Shown here: in pieces, positions 17,072-25,154 of the stretch | Position numbering within the stretch: the stretch's first letter is position 1 | How the letters are laid out: every line of letters begins with the position of its first letter | Origin: Thalassospira lohafexi | GTDB lineage: Bacteria > Pseudomonadota > Alphaproteobacteria > Rhodospirillales > Thalassospiraceae | Direction: 5' to 3' | DNA length: 64,000 nt | Assembly: GCF_002844275.1 (NCBI RefSeq) | Contig: NZ_NXGX01000002.1 | Location: 186,001 to 250,000 of the forward strand | The notes under the pieces: generated by a model | Databases searched by the model: none | Seen by the model: only the letters and a program-made list of their open reading frames with translations | Told to the model about the DNA's origin: nothing | Position numbers and translations under genes: made by a program

Positions 17072-18145
17072 GTGACAGAAATGACCGACGAGCATCTTGA
17101 ACAGCTCGAGGAAGAAAACCACTTGCCCGAGGCACACCCGTTCTCTGGCTATTTGCGGACTTTCTTCCGCGGGCCGGGCCGCTCACGCAGCCTGACCCGC
17201 GAAGAGGCGTTTGACGCCTTTTCAATGATCCTGCGCGACGAGGTCGAACCGATCCAGCTTGGCGCGTTTTTACTGATGCTGCGGTATCGGGCTGAAACCC
17301 CCGACGAGCTGGCCGGGATGATTGAAGCCGTGCGCAAGGCCGCACGCCTTGATACCGACGATGGCCCCGAAGCCGAGGCAGAAGGCCGTCCCATGCTGGA
17401 TTGGCCGTCCTATGCGGCGGGTCGGTCGCGTGGCTTGCCGTGGTTTGTTCTTTCCGCACTTCTTTTGTCGAAAAACGGCGTGCCGGTTCTGATGCATGGC
17501 TATAATTCGCATCTTGTGAATGGTGTCGGCACAGAAACAGCGGTCAAGGCACTTAAATTGCCGGTGGCGATGTCTGCCGAAGAAGCCCGGTCTGACATTG
17601 CATCACAAGGGTTTGCCTATCTTCCGCTGCGCCACATGCATCCGAAATTGCAGGAACTGATTGGTCTGCGGCCGCTGTTGGGGTTGCGCAGCCCGGTTAA
17701 CACCTTGTTGCGTCTGTTAAACCCGCTGCAGGCACGCGCCGCATTCCTTGGCGTGTTTCACCCGGCATTTCTGGATGTCCATCGTGAAACCGGAAAACTG
17801 CTTGATCTGCCGCGTATTGGCGTGATCAAGGGCGGTGGCGGGGAGGCCGAACGCACCCCGTTCAAACATGTCGATTTGCGTATGCTCGATAATGGCGAAC
17901 TCGGTGATGTGCGCTGGCCTGCCTTGCTGCCCCGGACCGAAAAAGACATCGAAGAACAAAGCCCGGTAACCTTGAAGCATTTTTTCGATGTCTGGCGGGG
18001 CGATGTCGATGATGCGCCTGCGATTGCACGGATCAAGGGCAGTGCCGCCATGGGCGCGTTCCTTGCCGGTAAGGCCGATTATATCGACGAGGCCGAAACG
18101 CTGATTGATGGCTGGTGGGATGCGCGCGACAAAAATGTCGGATAG
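17072..18145 (+). CDS. TrpD2/YbiB-like glycosyl transferase-fold protein
   Basis: The 357 residues share the fold of anthranilate phosphoribosyltransferase: an N-terminal helical part (SLTREEAFDAFSMILRDEVEPIQLGAFLLMLRYRAETPDELAG) and a larger domain with VPVLMHGYNSH and IKGGGGEAERTPFK. The TrpD glycine-rich phosphoribosyl-binding loop is not conserved. The E. coli relative YbiB is reported to bind nucleic acid rather than make tryptophan, so trpD is not the right name. A GTG at 17072 is used; the ATG at 17081 is equally possible. It lies 27 bases after yaaA and may be cotranscribed with it. Confidence 0.82.
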   Translation: MTEMTDEHLEQLEEENHLPEAHPFSGYLRTFFRGPGRSRSLTREEAFDAFSMILRDEVEPIQLGAFLLMLRYRAETPDELAGMIEAVRKAARLDTDDGPEAEAEGRPMLDWPSYAAGRSRGLPWFVLSALLLSKNGVPVLMHGYNSHLVNGVGTETAVKALKLPVAMSAEEARSDIASQGFAYLPLRHMHPKLQELIGLRPLLGLRSPVNTLLRLLNPLQARAAFLGVFHPAFLDVHRETGKLLDLPRIGVIKGGGGEAERTPFKHVDLRMLDNGELGDVRWPALLPRTEKDIEEQSPVTLKHFFDVWRGDVDDAPAIARIKGSAAMGAFLAGKADYIDEAETLIDGWWDARDKNVG

Positions 18146-18196
18146 GGCGTTTTGATCTGACCCTTATGTCGTCACGCACGGCACCAGAAAGAAATC

Positions 18197-18226
18197 AAAA
18201 AAAGGGACGGTTGCCGTCCCTTTTTT
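18197..18226. terminator. Bidirectional terminator between TrpD2-like and DUF924 genes
   Basis: AAAAAAAGGGACGG and CCGTCCCTTTTTT form a perfect stem with A and U runs on both sides, between convergent genes. Confidence 0.92.
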
Positions 18227-18231
18227 CATGC

Positions 18232-18774
18232 TCAGAACGAAGAGTTCGGTTCTTTAAGAAACGCCAGTTCGTCATCTGTTGACGTCCGGCCCAGAATATC
18301 ATTGCGGTGCGGGTAGCGACCAAAACGGTCAATGATCTGCTTATGCTTGATTTCAAATTTCAGGTTGTTTTCAAGGCCGGGCTGATCAAACAGTTCCATC
18401 GCAATGTCATGCATTGCCTCGGATTCCGAGTGCATATAGGGCATATACAAGAATGCCCGTTCCTCGGGTTTTACAATCTTCTTGTCTGCCCCTGCGGCAA
18501 TCGCTTCCTGTGCCAGAACAAGGGCAAGTGTATCAGTGGCAAAGGATGCAGGACTGTCGCGAAACATGTTGCGTGAAAACTGATCAAGCACAATGATTTC
18601 CGCCAGACGCCCATGGGCGGTTTTACGCCAGCGATAAAATTCCCCCGCACTGGCCGCCGCATGAAAATCGGCAAACCGTTCGGTAATATGACGGTCAAGC
18701 GCAAGGTCCTTCTCGAACCACTGCTTCTGATCAAGTTCCTTGAACCAGAAAACCAGAACTGTTTCAGGTGTCAT
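18232..18774 (-). CDS. DUF924 family protein
   Basis: The 180-residue protein matches DUF924 throughout: N-terminal VLVFWFKELDQKQWFEKD, central AEIIVLDQFSRNMFRDSPASFATD and FLYMPYMHSESEAMHD, and C-terminal KQIIDRFGRYPHRNDILGR. It is all-helical and TPR-like, cytoplasmic, and of unknown function. The gene stands alone. Confidence 0.88.
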   Translation of the reverse strand: MTPETVLVFWFKELDQKQWFEKDLALDRHITERFADFHAAASAGEFYRWRKTAHGRLAEIIVLDQFSRNMFRDSPASFATDTLALVLAQEAIAAGADKKIVKPEERAFLYMPYMHSESEAMHDIAMELFDQPGLENNLKFEIKHKQIIDRFGRYPHRNDILGRTSTDDELAFLKEPNSSF

Positions 18775-18865
18775 AACGCATCCGCCCCTTATTCTTGAGA
18801 TTTTGGGTGTTGAAGTTTGGCTGATCTTAGGGGGGCAGGCGCGTAACGTCGAGTTTTCTGCGGAC

Positions 18866-18891
18866 GTATGACGAAATATTTAAAAGTATGA
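18866..18891. promoter_or_regulatory. GTATGA direct repeat upstream of the cobalamin-riboswitch promoter
   Basis: GTATGA occurs at 18866-18871 and again at 18886-18891, 20 bases apart, just upstream of the likely -35. The same hexamer forms an inverted repeat before the second K-type gene (26015-26039), so a shared regulator is possible. The hexamer equals the E. coli NikR half-site, but the arrangement differs. Confidence 0.35.
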
Positions 18892-18901
18892 ATTGTAATG
18901 G

Positions 18902-18930
18902 TTGACACCCCATCACCGCCGATGGATTAT
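18902..18930 (+). promoter_or_regulatory. Likely promoter of the cobalt transport operon
   Basis: TTGACA (18902-18907), a 17-base spacer and GATTAT (18925-18930) place the transcript start just before the cobalamin riboswitch. Confidence 0.6.
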
Positions 18931-18957
18931 GACGATGTCTTGGGTGTCGATCTTAAC

Positions 18958-19118
18958 GATCGGCTTAAAAGGGAACGTGGTGCGTTTTGGGAAAGTCCCT
19001 TAAGCAATGCCACGGCTGCCCCCGCAACTGTAAGCGGTCTTGAGCGTTACACATGCCACTGGTGATGACCGGGAAGGCGTAATGTTCTGAAAACCGCGAG
19101 CCAGGAGACCTGCCTTGG
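18958..19118 (+). ncRNA. Cobalamin (AdoCbl) riboswitch
   Basis: The conserved B12-element landmarks appear in order: GCCACGG, then CCCCCGCAACTGTAAGCGG (about 19020-19038), the CCACTGG/CCGGGAAGGCG hairpin, GAAAACCGCGAGCCAGG and the 3' GAGACCTGCC. Binding of adenosylcobalamin normally lowers expression of downstream cobalt or cobalamin genes. It precedes the K-M-L-Q-O operon by about 180 bases. Beyond a CATCAGCC/GGTTGATG hairpin just downstream, I cannot see whether control acts on transcription or translation. Confidence 0.95.
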
Positions 19119-19299
19119 ACCATCAGCCACACATTGGTTGATGTGAAACTGTTGGACGCCGGGGTGAGCGTCAGGTTGCAGGGAAAATGCGGTTTCTTTA
19201 TCGATCCGGACATCTGCTTCCAGCCATCCTATCGTTCTTGTCCTAACCCTGTGCGTTGGTATTTGCCTTACGCACATCGTTTTTGGAAGAGACGATACC

Positions 19300-20097
19300 A
19301 TGTTGAAAACGCCTTTAAGGCTTGCTGTCGCAGCAGTCTGTACTTTACTGGCTTCTGGCTCTGCGCAGGCGCATTTCCAGTTGGCCTATACGCCGGAAGT
19401 AAACATCACCAAAGCCGGTGATCACGCCGTCAAACTGATTTTCTGGCACCCGTTTGAAAACGGCCATGTCATGGATATGGGCGAACCGCTTGAGTTTTAT
19501 GCGGTGCATCGCGGTGAAAAGATTGATTTAAAATCAACGCTTTCCCCAATGACCTTCAAGGGATCTGAAAACAGTGCTGCGGCATATGACGGCACACTGA
19601 CGCTTAAACGCAGTGGCGATTACGTCATGGTGGTGGTGCCCGAGCCATACTATGAGGAAAGCGAGGATATCTATATCCAGCAGATCACCAAATCCTACGT
19701 CAACCGCAATGAAATCCCGACCGACTGGATGGATGCGCAAGGCCTGAAAACCGAAATTCTGCCGCTCAACCGTCCGACCAACATTGTCGCGGGCTCAACC
19801 TTCACCGGCCGTGTTTTGTCCGAAGGCAAACCTGCCGCCGGGGTCGAGATTGAAATCGAATATATGGCTGCTGAACCCGATATGGCCAACAACCAACCGC
19901 AAGAACCAACCGCATCTCCGATGCCGGGCGGGGCGATTGTCGCCATTTCCGATGACAATGGGTATTTCACGTTCGGCGTTCCCAAGGCCGGTTTTTGGGG
20001 ATTTGCCGCGCTGGGCAGTGGTCCTGATAAAGAATATCAGGATAAAGAACTTTCGCAGGATGCAGTCCTGTGGGTTCGCGCCTATGATGTGAAATAG
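19300..20097 (+). CDS. Periplasmic K-type component (DUF4198) of the cobalt/nickel transporter, copy 1
   Basis: The 265-residue DUF4198 protein has a Sec signal peptide ending AQA/H, so the mature protein starts HFQLAYTPEVN. The fold is expected to be two Ig-like beta domains. Conserved parts include IFWHPFENGHVMDMGEP and the C-terminal carboxypeptidase-regulatory-like region (GYFTFGVPKAGFWGFAALG). Similar proteins accompany CbiMQO/NikMQO importers and are called NikK in nickel systems. As the first gene behind a cobalamin riboswitch, cobalt is the likelier metal here. A paralog (25155-25940) lies 5 kb away. Confidence 0.82.
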   Translation: MLKTPLRLAVAAVCTLLASGSAQAHFQLAYTPEVNITKAGDHAVKLIFWHPFENGHVMDMGEPLEFYAVHRGEKIDLKSTLSPMTFKGSENSAAAYDGTLTLKRSGDYVMVVVPEPYYEESEDIYIQQITKSYVNRNEIPTDWMDAQGLKTEILPLNRPTNIVAGSTFTGRVLSEGKPAAGVEIEIEYMAAEPDMANNQPQEPTASPMPGGAIVAISDDNGYFTFGVPKAGFWGFAALGSGPDKEYQDKELSQDAVLWVRAYDVK

Positions 20098-20114
20098 GTG
20101 TAGGGAAAAATTAG

Positions 20115-20816
20115 ATGCATATCGTTGACGGGGCACTGGCTCCTGAAGTTTTGATTGGCGGGGGTGTTCTTGCCGTTGCGGGCCTCGGTCTTGGCCTGCG
20201 AAAACTGCCGATTGATAAAATTCCAGCAACCGGCGTGCTGTCGGCAACCTTCTTTGTCGCATCCCTTATTCATGTGCCGGTTGGTCCAAGCAGTGTGCAT
20301 TTGATCATGAGCGGTCTGGCCGGGCTTGTGCTGGGCTGGACCGCGTTTCCTGCCTTGTTTGTTGGCTTGTTGTTGCAGGCGGTCTTCTTTGGCTTTGGCG
20401 GTTTGACGGTTCTCGGCGTCAATACCGTCAATATTGCACTGCCTGCGGTACTGATCGGGTTGACGTTTCGCGGTTTGGTAACACGAAGTTCACCGACAAC
20501 CGCCGCCATTTGGGGCGGGATTGCCGGGGCGTCTTCGATCGCGGTAACGACCGTCTTTGTGGCGATCTCATTGGGGCTCAGTGGCGAGGGTTTCGTAGCC
20601 GCCGCGAAGCTTGTGTTCTTTGCCCATATCCCGATCATGATCATCGAAGGCCTGATTTCAGCCGCTGCCATTTACCTGATTTGCAAGGTAAAGCCGGAAC
20701 TGATGCGGGCTTCTGACTCTGCTTATGATCGGGCCTATGATGATGCGCCGTACCCAATGACCACTGGGCAAACTGCACAAGTGACACCGGCGACGAGCGA
20801 GGCCAATAATGGCTAA
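20115..20816 (+). CDS. cbiM: Cobalt ECF transporter S component CbiM
   Basis: The 233-residue substrate-binding membrane protein of a group I energy-coupling-factor importer begins MHIVDGALAP. In the CbiM/NikM family the N-terminal amine and His2 bind the metal directly, with a further histidine in an internal loop (candidate SLIHVPVGPSSVHL near residue 57). It has six or seven predicted helices and a polar tail of about 35 residues. No CbiN-like gene or fused CbiN segment is present. It overlaps the L-type gene by 8 bases. Confidence 0.93.
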   Translation: MHIVDGALAPEVLIGGGVLAVAGLGLGLRKLPIDKIPATGVLSATFFVASLIHVPVGPSSVHLIMSGLAGLVLGWTAFPALFVGLLLQAVFFGFGGLTVLGVNTVNIALPAVLIGLTFRGLVTRSSPTTAAIWGGIAGASSIAVTTVFVAISLGLSGEGFVAAAKLVFFAHIPIMIIEGLISAAAIYLICKVKPELMRASDSAYDRAYDDAPYPMTTGQTAQVTPATSEANNG

Positions 20817-21423
20817 ATCTCTATCCGTGCTGGCCGTTACGGTGCTCTTTTTGGCTGCCGCAACCGGACAGGCACAGGCCCATAAGGTGATCGCGTCTGT
20901 TTTTGCCAGTGGCACCGATATCGAAGGTGAAATTGGCTTTTCCAATGGCGACATGGCCGCCGACACAGTGGTTGAGGTGTTCGACGAACAGGGCAATAAA
21001 CTTGGTCAGACCAAAACCGACAGTGACGGCTTTTTCACCTATACGCCGACAAGCCAGGTCAACCATGTCTTTCGCGCCGATCTTGGTGCGGGCCATATTG
21101 CCAAGACCACCTTTGATATTTCCGAATTGTCATCGGTTCTAACGGGCGATCAGCTTGCGCCAACCACGGGTGTAACGGCCAAGGGCACCGGGGACAGTCC
21201 CAATACGGCCTCCGGGAATGTCGCAGTCACTCAGGAACAGGAAGTCTTGATTGCGGCCATCGTGCGCGATGAGTTGCGTCCGCTACGCCGCGAAATTACC
21301 GCCTATAAGGAAAAGAATGACTTTCAATCGATTCTTGGCGGGATTGGCTATATATTCGGGTTCTTCGGAATTGCCTATTACATCGCAGCACGCCGTCTGA
21401 GAGCCAAAGATAAACAAGCATGA
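20809..21423 (+). CDS. Membrane-anchored periplasmic L-type component, copy 1
   Basis: The 204-residue protein has a signal peptide cleaved at AQA/H (mature start HKVIASVFASG) and an Ig-like beta domain with EGEIGFSNG and GFFTYTP. A helical stretch holds VLIAAIVRDELRPLRREI, and one C-terminal membrane helix spans about 175-197. It matches the NikL type of accessory protein, which takes the place of CbiN in some cobalt or nickel ECF importers. It overlaps cbiM by 8 bases and cbiQ by 4, so the unit is translationally coupled. Its paralog at 24413-25084 shares the DILGGIG/SILGGIG membrane entry. Confidence 0.8.
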   Translation: MAKSLSVLAVTVLFLAAATGQAQAHKVIASVFASGTDIEGEIGFSNGDMAADTVVEVFDEQGNKLGQTKTDSDGFFTYTPTSQVNHVFRADLGAGHIAKTTFDISELSSVLTGDQLAPTTGVTAKGTGDSPNTASGNVAVTQEQEVLIAAIVRDELRPLRREITAYKEKNDFQSILGGIGYIFGFFGIAYYIAARRLRAKDKQA

Positions 21424-22217
21424 GCCATCTTTTCGGGCATGACCAGCCATTGGGCGTACAGGCAAGCGGCGGCACTGCGCCGTCGTTTGTCGGATCATTT
21501 GATCCGCGTGTGCGCGTGGCGACGGCAGGCCTGTTTGCTGTGATGGTGGTGGCCTTACATCAGGTTGAATTTGCCTTTGGCGCATTTCTGCTGGCCCTCG
21601 GGACTGTGTTTCTGACCGATCTTCCCCTGCGCTTGACCTTAAAACGCATGGCGGCGATGGACGGCTTTATCATCGTGATGCTGGTGATGTTGCCCTTTAC
21701 AACACCCGGCACACCGATGTTTTCGCTGTTGGGGGCGGATGCCAGCAAAGAAGGCCTGATGCATGCGGTTTTGATCGGTGTGCGGGCCAATGCGGTTGTC
21801 CTGATGATGCTAAGCCTGCTGTCTGGCCTGTCGCCGGTGGCATTGGGGCATACCCTGTATCGCTTGAAATGCCCGGCGGCACTGGTGCATCTGATGATGT
21901 TTACGGTGCGCTACATCTCTGTGCTGCATGACGAATATCACCGTTTGCGCATGGCGATGAAGCTGCGCGGGTTTCGGGCGCGCAACACATTCCATACCTA
22001 CCGCTCGATTGGCTATCTTTTCGGCATGTTGCTTGTCCGCTCCCTTGAACGGGCCGAACGCGTGCTTGAGGCCATGAAATGCCGTGGCTTTAGTGGCCAT
22101 TTCCCGATGATTGATCATTTGGAATTCAAGGTCCGTGACGGCATGCTGGCCGTTGGTTTTGGCGTCATGATTGGCGCACTTGTCCTGTTGGATCGAATGT
22201 ATGTCTTCGCTTATTGA
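21420..22217 (+). CDS. cbiQ: Cobalt ECF transporter T component CbiQ
   Basis: The 265-residue transmembrane coupling protein has four or five helices. Two cytoplasmic Ala-Arg-Gly-type coupling motifs contact the ATPases: MKLRGFRAR near residue 182 and MKCRGFSGH near residue 222. It links CbiM to CbiO. The ATGA overlap with the L-type gene and the overlap with cbiO confirm a single operon. Confidence 0.93.
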   Translation: MSHLFGHDQPLGVQASGGTAPSFVGSFDPRVRVATAGLFAVMVVALHQVEFAFGAFLLALGTVFLTDLPLRLTLKRMAAMDGFIIVMLVMLPFTTPGTPMFSLLGADASKEGLMHAVLIGVRANAVVLMMLSLLSGLSPVALGHTLYRLKCPAALVHLMMFTVRYISVLHDEYHRLRMAMKLRGFRARNTFHTYRSIGYLFGMLLVRSLERAERVLEAMKCRGFSGHFPMIDHLEFKVRDGMLAVGFGVMIGALVLLDRMYVFAY

Positions 22218-22935
22218 ACTCAACGATATTTCGTACGGCTATCGGTCCGGGCAAAAGGTGCTGGATCGTGTCAGTCTGACCCTTGATGCCGGAGAACGAC
22301 TTTTCATCACCGGTCCGAACGGGGCAGGGAAAAGCACGCTTTTGCGCATTCTGGTCGGCCTGATCAAACCGCATCATGGTCGGATATCGGCATTTGGTCA
22401 GCCGCGTGTTCAGGAAGCCGATTTTCATGATCTGCGCTGTCGGGTTGGGTTCATTGTGCAGGACCCCGATGATCAGCTATTCTGTCCGACTGTGGTCGAA
22501 GACATCGCCTTTGGTCCGCTCAACCTTGGCGCCAGCCGCGATGAGGCACTGGCGATTGTTGATGAGGTGCTTGATCAACTGCATCTGCGTCATTTGCGCG
22601 AACGCATCACCCATGAATTATCCGGTGGGGAAAAACGGCTGGTGTCGGTGGCGGCTGTTTTGGCCATGCGCCCCGATGTGTTGTTGCTCGACGAGCCAAC
22701 CAATGCGCTGGACGAAGAAAACCTCGAACGGCTTGAAGAAATCCTGCGCGACCTGCCGCAGGCCATGATCCTGATATCACACGACCCGCATTTCCGCCGC
22801 AAACTCGCCACCCGGACACTTGAACTGCGCGGCGGTAAGCTATCAGATCGTTCTGCCCCAAAATGCAGTGCCGCTGATCGTGGACGCGACGCAGTCAACG
22901 CCAATGCCAATGCCAGCGCATCTGCCGCTCAGTAA
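22201..22935 (+). CDS. cbiO: Cobalt ECF transporter ATPase CbiO
   Basis: The 244-residue ABC ATPase has Walker A GPNGAGKST, Q-loop VQDPDDQLFCPTV, signature LSGGEKRLVS, Walker B DVLLLDEP and the switch histidine ISHDPHF, all intact. The start at 22201 overlaps cbiQ by 17 bases and gives MSSLIELNDISYGY, the usual CbiO N-terminus. The frame continues upstream, but those codons lie within cbiQ. The C-terminus is an Ala/Asn-rich tail. One ATPase gene implies a CbiO homodimer. Confidence 0.93.
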   Translation: MSSLIELNDISYGYRSGQKVLDRVSLTLDAGERLFITGPNGAGKSTLLRILVGLIKPHHGRISAFGQPRVQEADFHDLRCRVGFIVQDPDDQLFCPTVVEDIAFGPLNLGASRDEALAIVDEVLDQLHLRHLRERITHELSGGEKRLVSVAAVLAMRPDVLLLDEPTNALDEENLERLEEILRDLPQAMILISHDPHFRRKLATRTLELRGGKLSDRSAPKCSAADRGRDAVNANANASASAAQ

Positions 22936-22945
22936 GTTTTGATGA

Positions 22946-24406
22946 ATGGTTTCATCCATGTCGCCATTTTCCGTTTCTGCCTTTCGCCATTTGTTTGGCG
23001 CACAGATCACGTCCTTGGTTGGGACGGGCCTCACCACAGTTGCACTGTCACTTCTGGCATTTGATCTTGCCGGGGAGGACGCCGGGCTTGTTCTGGGCTC
23101 TGTTCTGGCGCTTAAAATGGTGGCGTATCTGCTGATTGCGCCGGTCGCGGGCGGTATTGCCCATCGGGTGCCGCGCCGGGCGTGGCTGGTCGGTTTGGAT
23201 GTGCTGCGCGCCGCAATCGTTCTCTGTCTGCCGTTCGTTGACCAAATCTGGCAGATTTTCGTTCTGGTGTTTGTCATCAACGCGGCATCGGCCGGGTTTA
23301 CACCGGTGTTTCAGGCCATCATCCCCGAAATACTTGATGACGAAAAAACATATACCAAGGGGCTGTCCTATGCCCGGTTTGCCTATGACCTTGAAAACCT
23401 TGCCAGTCCGGCAGTCGCCGCCGCCTTACTGTTTGTCTGGCAATTTGACAGCCTGTTTATCGTCAATTGCCTGACCTTTGTTGTCTCCGCCATCCTGATT
23501 GTTAGCGCTAACATCCCCGCTGCGGCTCAGACAGACCGGGTCGGCGGGTTTTACGAAAACACGCTGTTTGGCTTGGTGGCCTATCTTAAAACACCGCGCC
23601 TGCGGGGATTGCTTGCGGTCTATTTTGCGGTGTCATGCGTCGGTGCAATGATCATCGTCAACACCGTTGTTTTGACCCGATCTGTGCTGGGCGGCAGCGA
23701 AATCATGACAACGGTGTTTCTTGGCTGTGCCGGGGCGGGGTCGATGTGTGCCGCCTTCCTGATCCCCAAGGTGATTGACCAGCTTGGCGAACGCAGATTG
23801 ATGTTATCTGGGATCGTGTTTGCCGCCGGGGCGATGCTGGTTGGGGGCATCAACATGATGCTCGGCTTTGGCAGTGCGGTTTTCTATGCCGTTCTGTGGG
23901 CCATTGCCGGGGCAGGGACAACATTTGCTCAAACACCCGGCGGCAGGCTGGTGCAACGTTCCGCCGCAGTCGGCGATAAATCGGCGTTCTTTGCGGCAAA
24001 CTTTGCGCTGTCGCATGGTGGCTGGTTGGTAGCCTATGCCATGGTCGGCTGGCTGGGCGGCTTGGTTGATTTGTCCGTTGCCTTTCTGGCGTCGGGCAGC
24101 ATGGCGTTGCTGGGGGTCGGGTTGGCCGTTTCAGTCTGGCCGCGCAAGGATCCGCTGGAAATTCATCACAGCCATCCGGGGTTTTGGCATGACCATCCCC
24201 ATGACCATCATGACCCGCACCACACGCATGCACACCCGGGAACGCAAACCGATGCGGTTGATGCCAATGATCATACTCATGCGCATTCTGACGATGATGA
24301 ACGCCATCGCCACGAACACTTCCACCCGCCGGTCACGCACAAGCATCGCTTTGTGATCGACAGCCACCACAGCCGCTGGCCGGTCGAAAGTGGCGAACAG
24401 GTCTAG
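22946..24406 (+). CDS. MFS transporter with histidine-rich C-terminus (NreB-like metal exporter)
   Basis: The 486 residues form about 11-12 membrane helices of the MFS drug/metal efflux type (MFS_3-like; GLSYARFAYDLENLASPAVAAALL). A cytoplasmic tail of about 85 residues has more than 25 histidines, with repeats such as HDHPHDHHDPHHTHAH. The NreB nickel-resistance exporter family has a similar tail. It starts 11 bases after cbiO, so it appears to be the last gene of the riboswitch-controlled import operon. Nickel or cobalt export is inference from family and tail. The tail could also store metal. Confidence 0.82.
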   Translation: MVSSMSPFSVSAFRHLFGAQITSLVGTGLTTVALSLLAFDLAGEDAGLVLGSVLALKMVAYLLIAPVAGGIAHRVPRRAWLVGLDVLRAAIVLCLPFVDQIWQIFVLVFVINAASAGFTPVFQAIIPEILDDEKTYTKGLSYARFAYDLENLASPAVAAALLFVWQFDSLFIVNCLTFVVSAILIVSANIPAAAQTDRVGGFYENTLFGLVAYLKTPRLRGLLAVYFAVSCVGAMIIVNTVVLTRSVLGGSEIMTTVFLGCAGAGSMCAAFLIPKVIDQLGERRLMLSGIVFAAGAMLVGGINMMLGFGSAVFYAVLWAIAGAGTTFAQTPGGRLVQRSAAVGDKSAFFAANFALSHGGWLVAYAMVGWLGGLVDLSVAFLASGSMALLGVGLAVSVWPRKDPLEIHHSHPGFWHDHPHDHHDPHHTHAHPGTQTDAVDANDHTHAHSDDDERHRHEHFHPPVTHKHRFVIDSHHSRWPVESGEQV

Positions 24407-24412
24407 TAACGC

Positions 24413-25084
24413 TTATGCCTTGCGCTGACGGCGCGCAACCACCCAGGCGCCGACACCGAAAATCCCGATGATAATGCCGATCCCGCCCAGAATGTCGGAC
24501 ATGCGGACATCATTGCGATAGGCATTGATCTCGGTGCGCAACGGCCCGACCTGCCGCGCAACCGCCCGGTTGATCAGGGCTGTCAAATCATCCTCAGACA
24601 GCCCCTTGATACCGACATTGCCATTACCCGCAACGGCATTGGTGTCGTCATCTGCGCGGGCAGGCGAAGCCGTGGGGGTGGTATCGGTCAAGGGTGCCGC
24701 GTCATGCAGGGCGCTAACCGTGATGGCGTCGCCATCTTTTGCCTCGGGCAGGGTTTCTAAAAACTCGGTTTTGGGCAGTGCAAAACTTGCGATATGCCCA
24801 TCCCCTGTATCGGCGAAAACGGCATAATCGGCCCGGTGGCTGACGCGCAGGGCAAAACCGCCATCAGTGTCGGCTGTGGTCGTCAAAAGGGCGGTGTCAG
24901 AACCATCCTTTAGCGTCACGGTCGCATTGCGCGCCCGCGTGCCGCCGGTAAAATAGACATATCCCTCAATCACTTCGCCGTCGCTGATCGCAAAGACATT
25001 TAAGTTATGCGCCTGTGCCACGCCAACCGGCAGAACAAGCAGCAAGGTCAGGAGACTTAAGAATTTGCGATAGGGTGAGGTCAT
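24413..25084 (-). CDS. Membrane-anchored periplasmic L-type component, copy 2
   Basis: The 223-residue paralog of the protein at 20809 has a signal peptide ending AQA/H (mature HNLNVFAISDG) and an Ig-like domain (EGYVYFTGG, GGFALRVSHR). An Asp/Thr/Ala-rich linker and a helix with LINRAVARQVGPLRTEI follow, and a C-terminal membrane helix begins near DILGGIGIIIGIFG. It is convergent with the MFS gene (6 bases apart) and downstream of the second K-type gene. The start at 25084 begins the signal peptide; the open frame extends upstream to 25144 without improving it. Confidence 0.78.
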   Translation of the reverse strand: MTSPYRKFLSLLTLLLVLPVGVAQAHNLNVFAISDGEVIEGYVYFTGGTRARNATVTLKDGSDTALLTTTADTDGGFALRVSHRADYAVFADTGDGHIASFALPKTEFLETLPEAKDGDAITVSALHDAAPLTDTTPTASPARADDDTNAVAGNGNVGIKGLSEDDLTALINRAVARQVGPLRTEINAYRNDVRMSDILGGIGIIIGIFGVGAWVVARRQRKA

Positions 25085-25154
25085 CGGGATTGCCTGTTTT
25101 ATGGATGTCGCAACGGAAAATGGCGGGCAGGAACCTGCCCGCATTTCACGCCAA

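Noticed and set aside
17072-18145. trpD (tryptophan pathway) as name
   Set aside because: The catalytic glycine-rich loop of TrpD is missing and the sequence follows the YbiB/TrpD2 branch.
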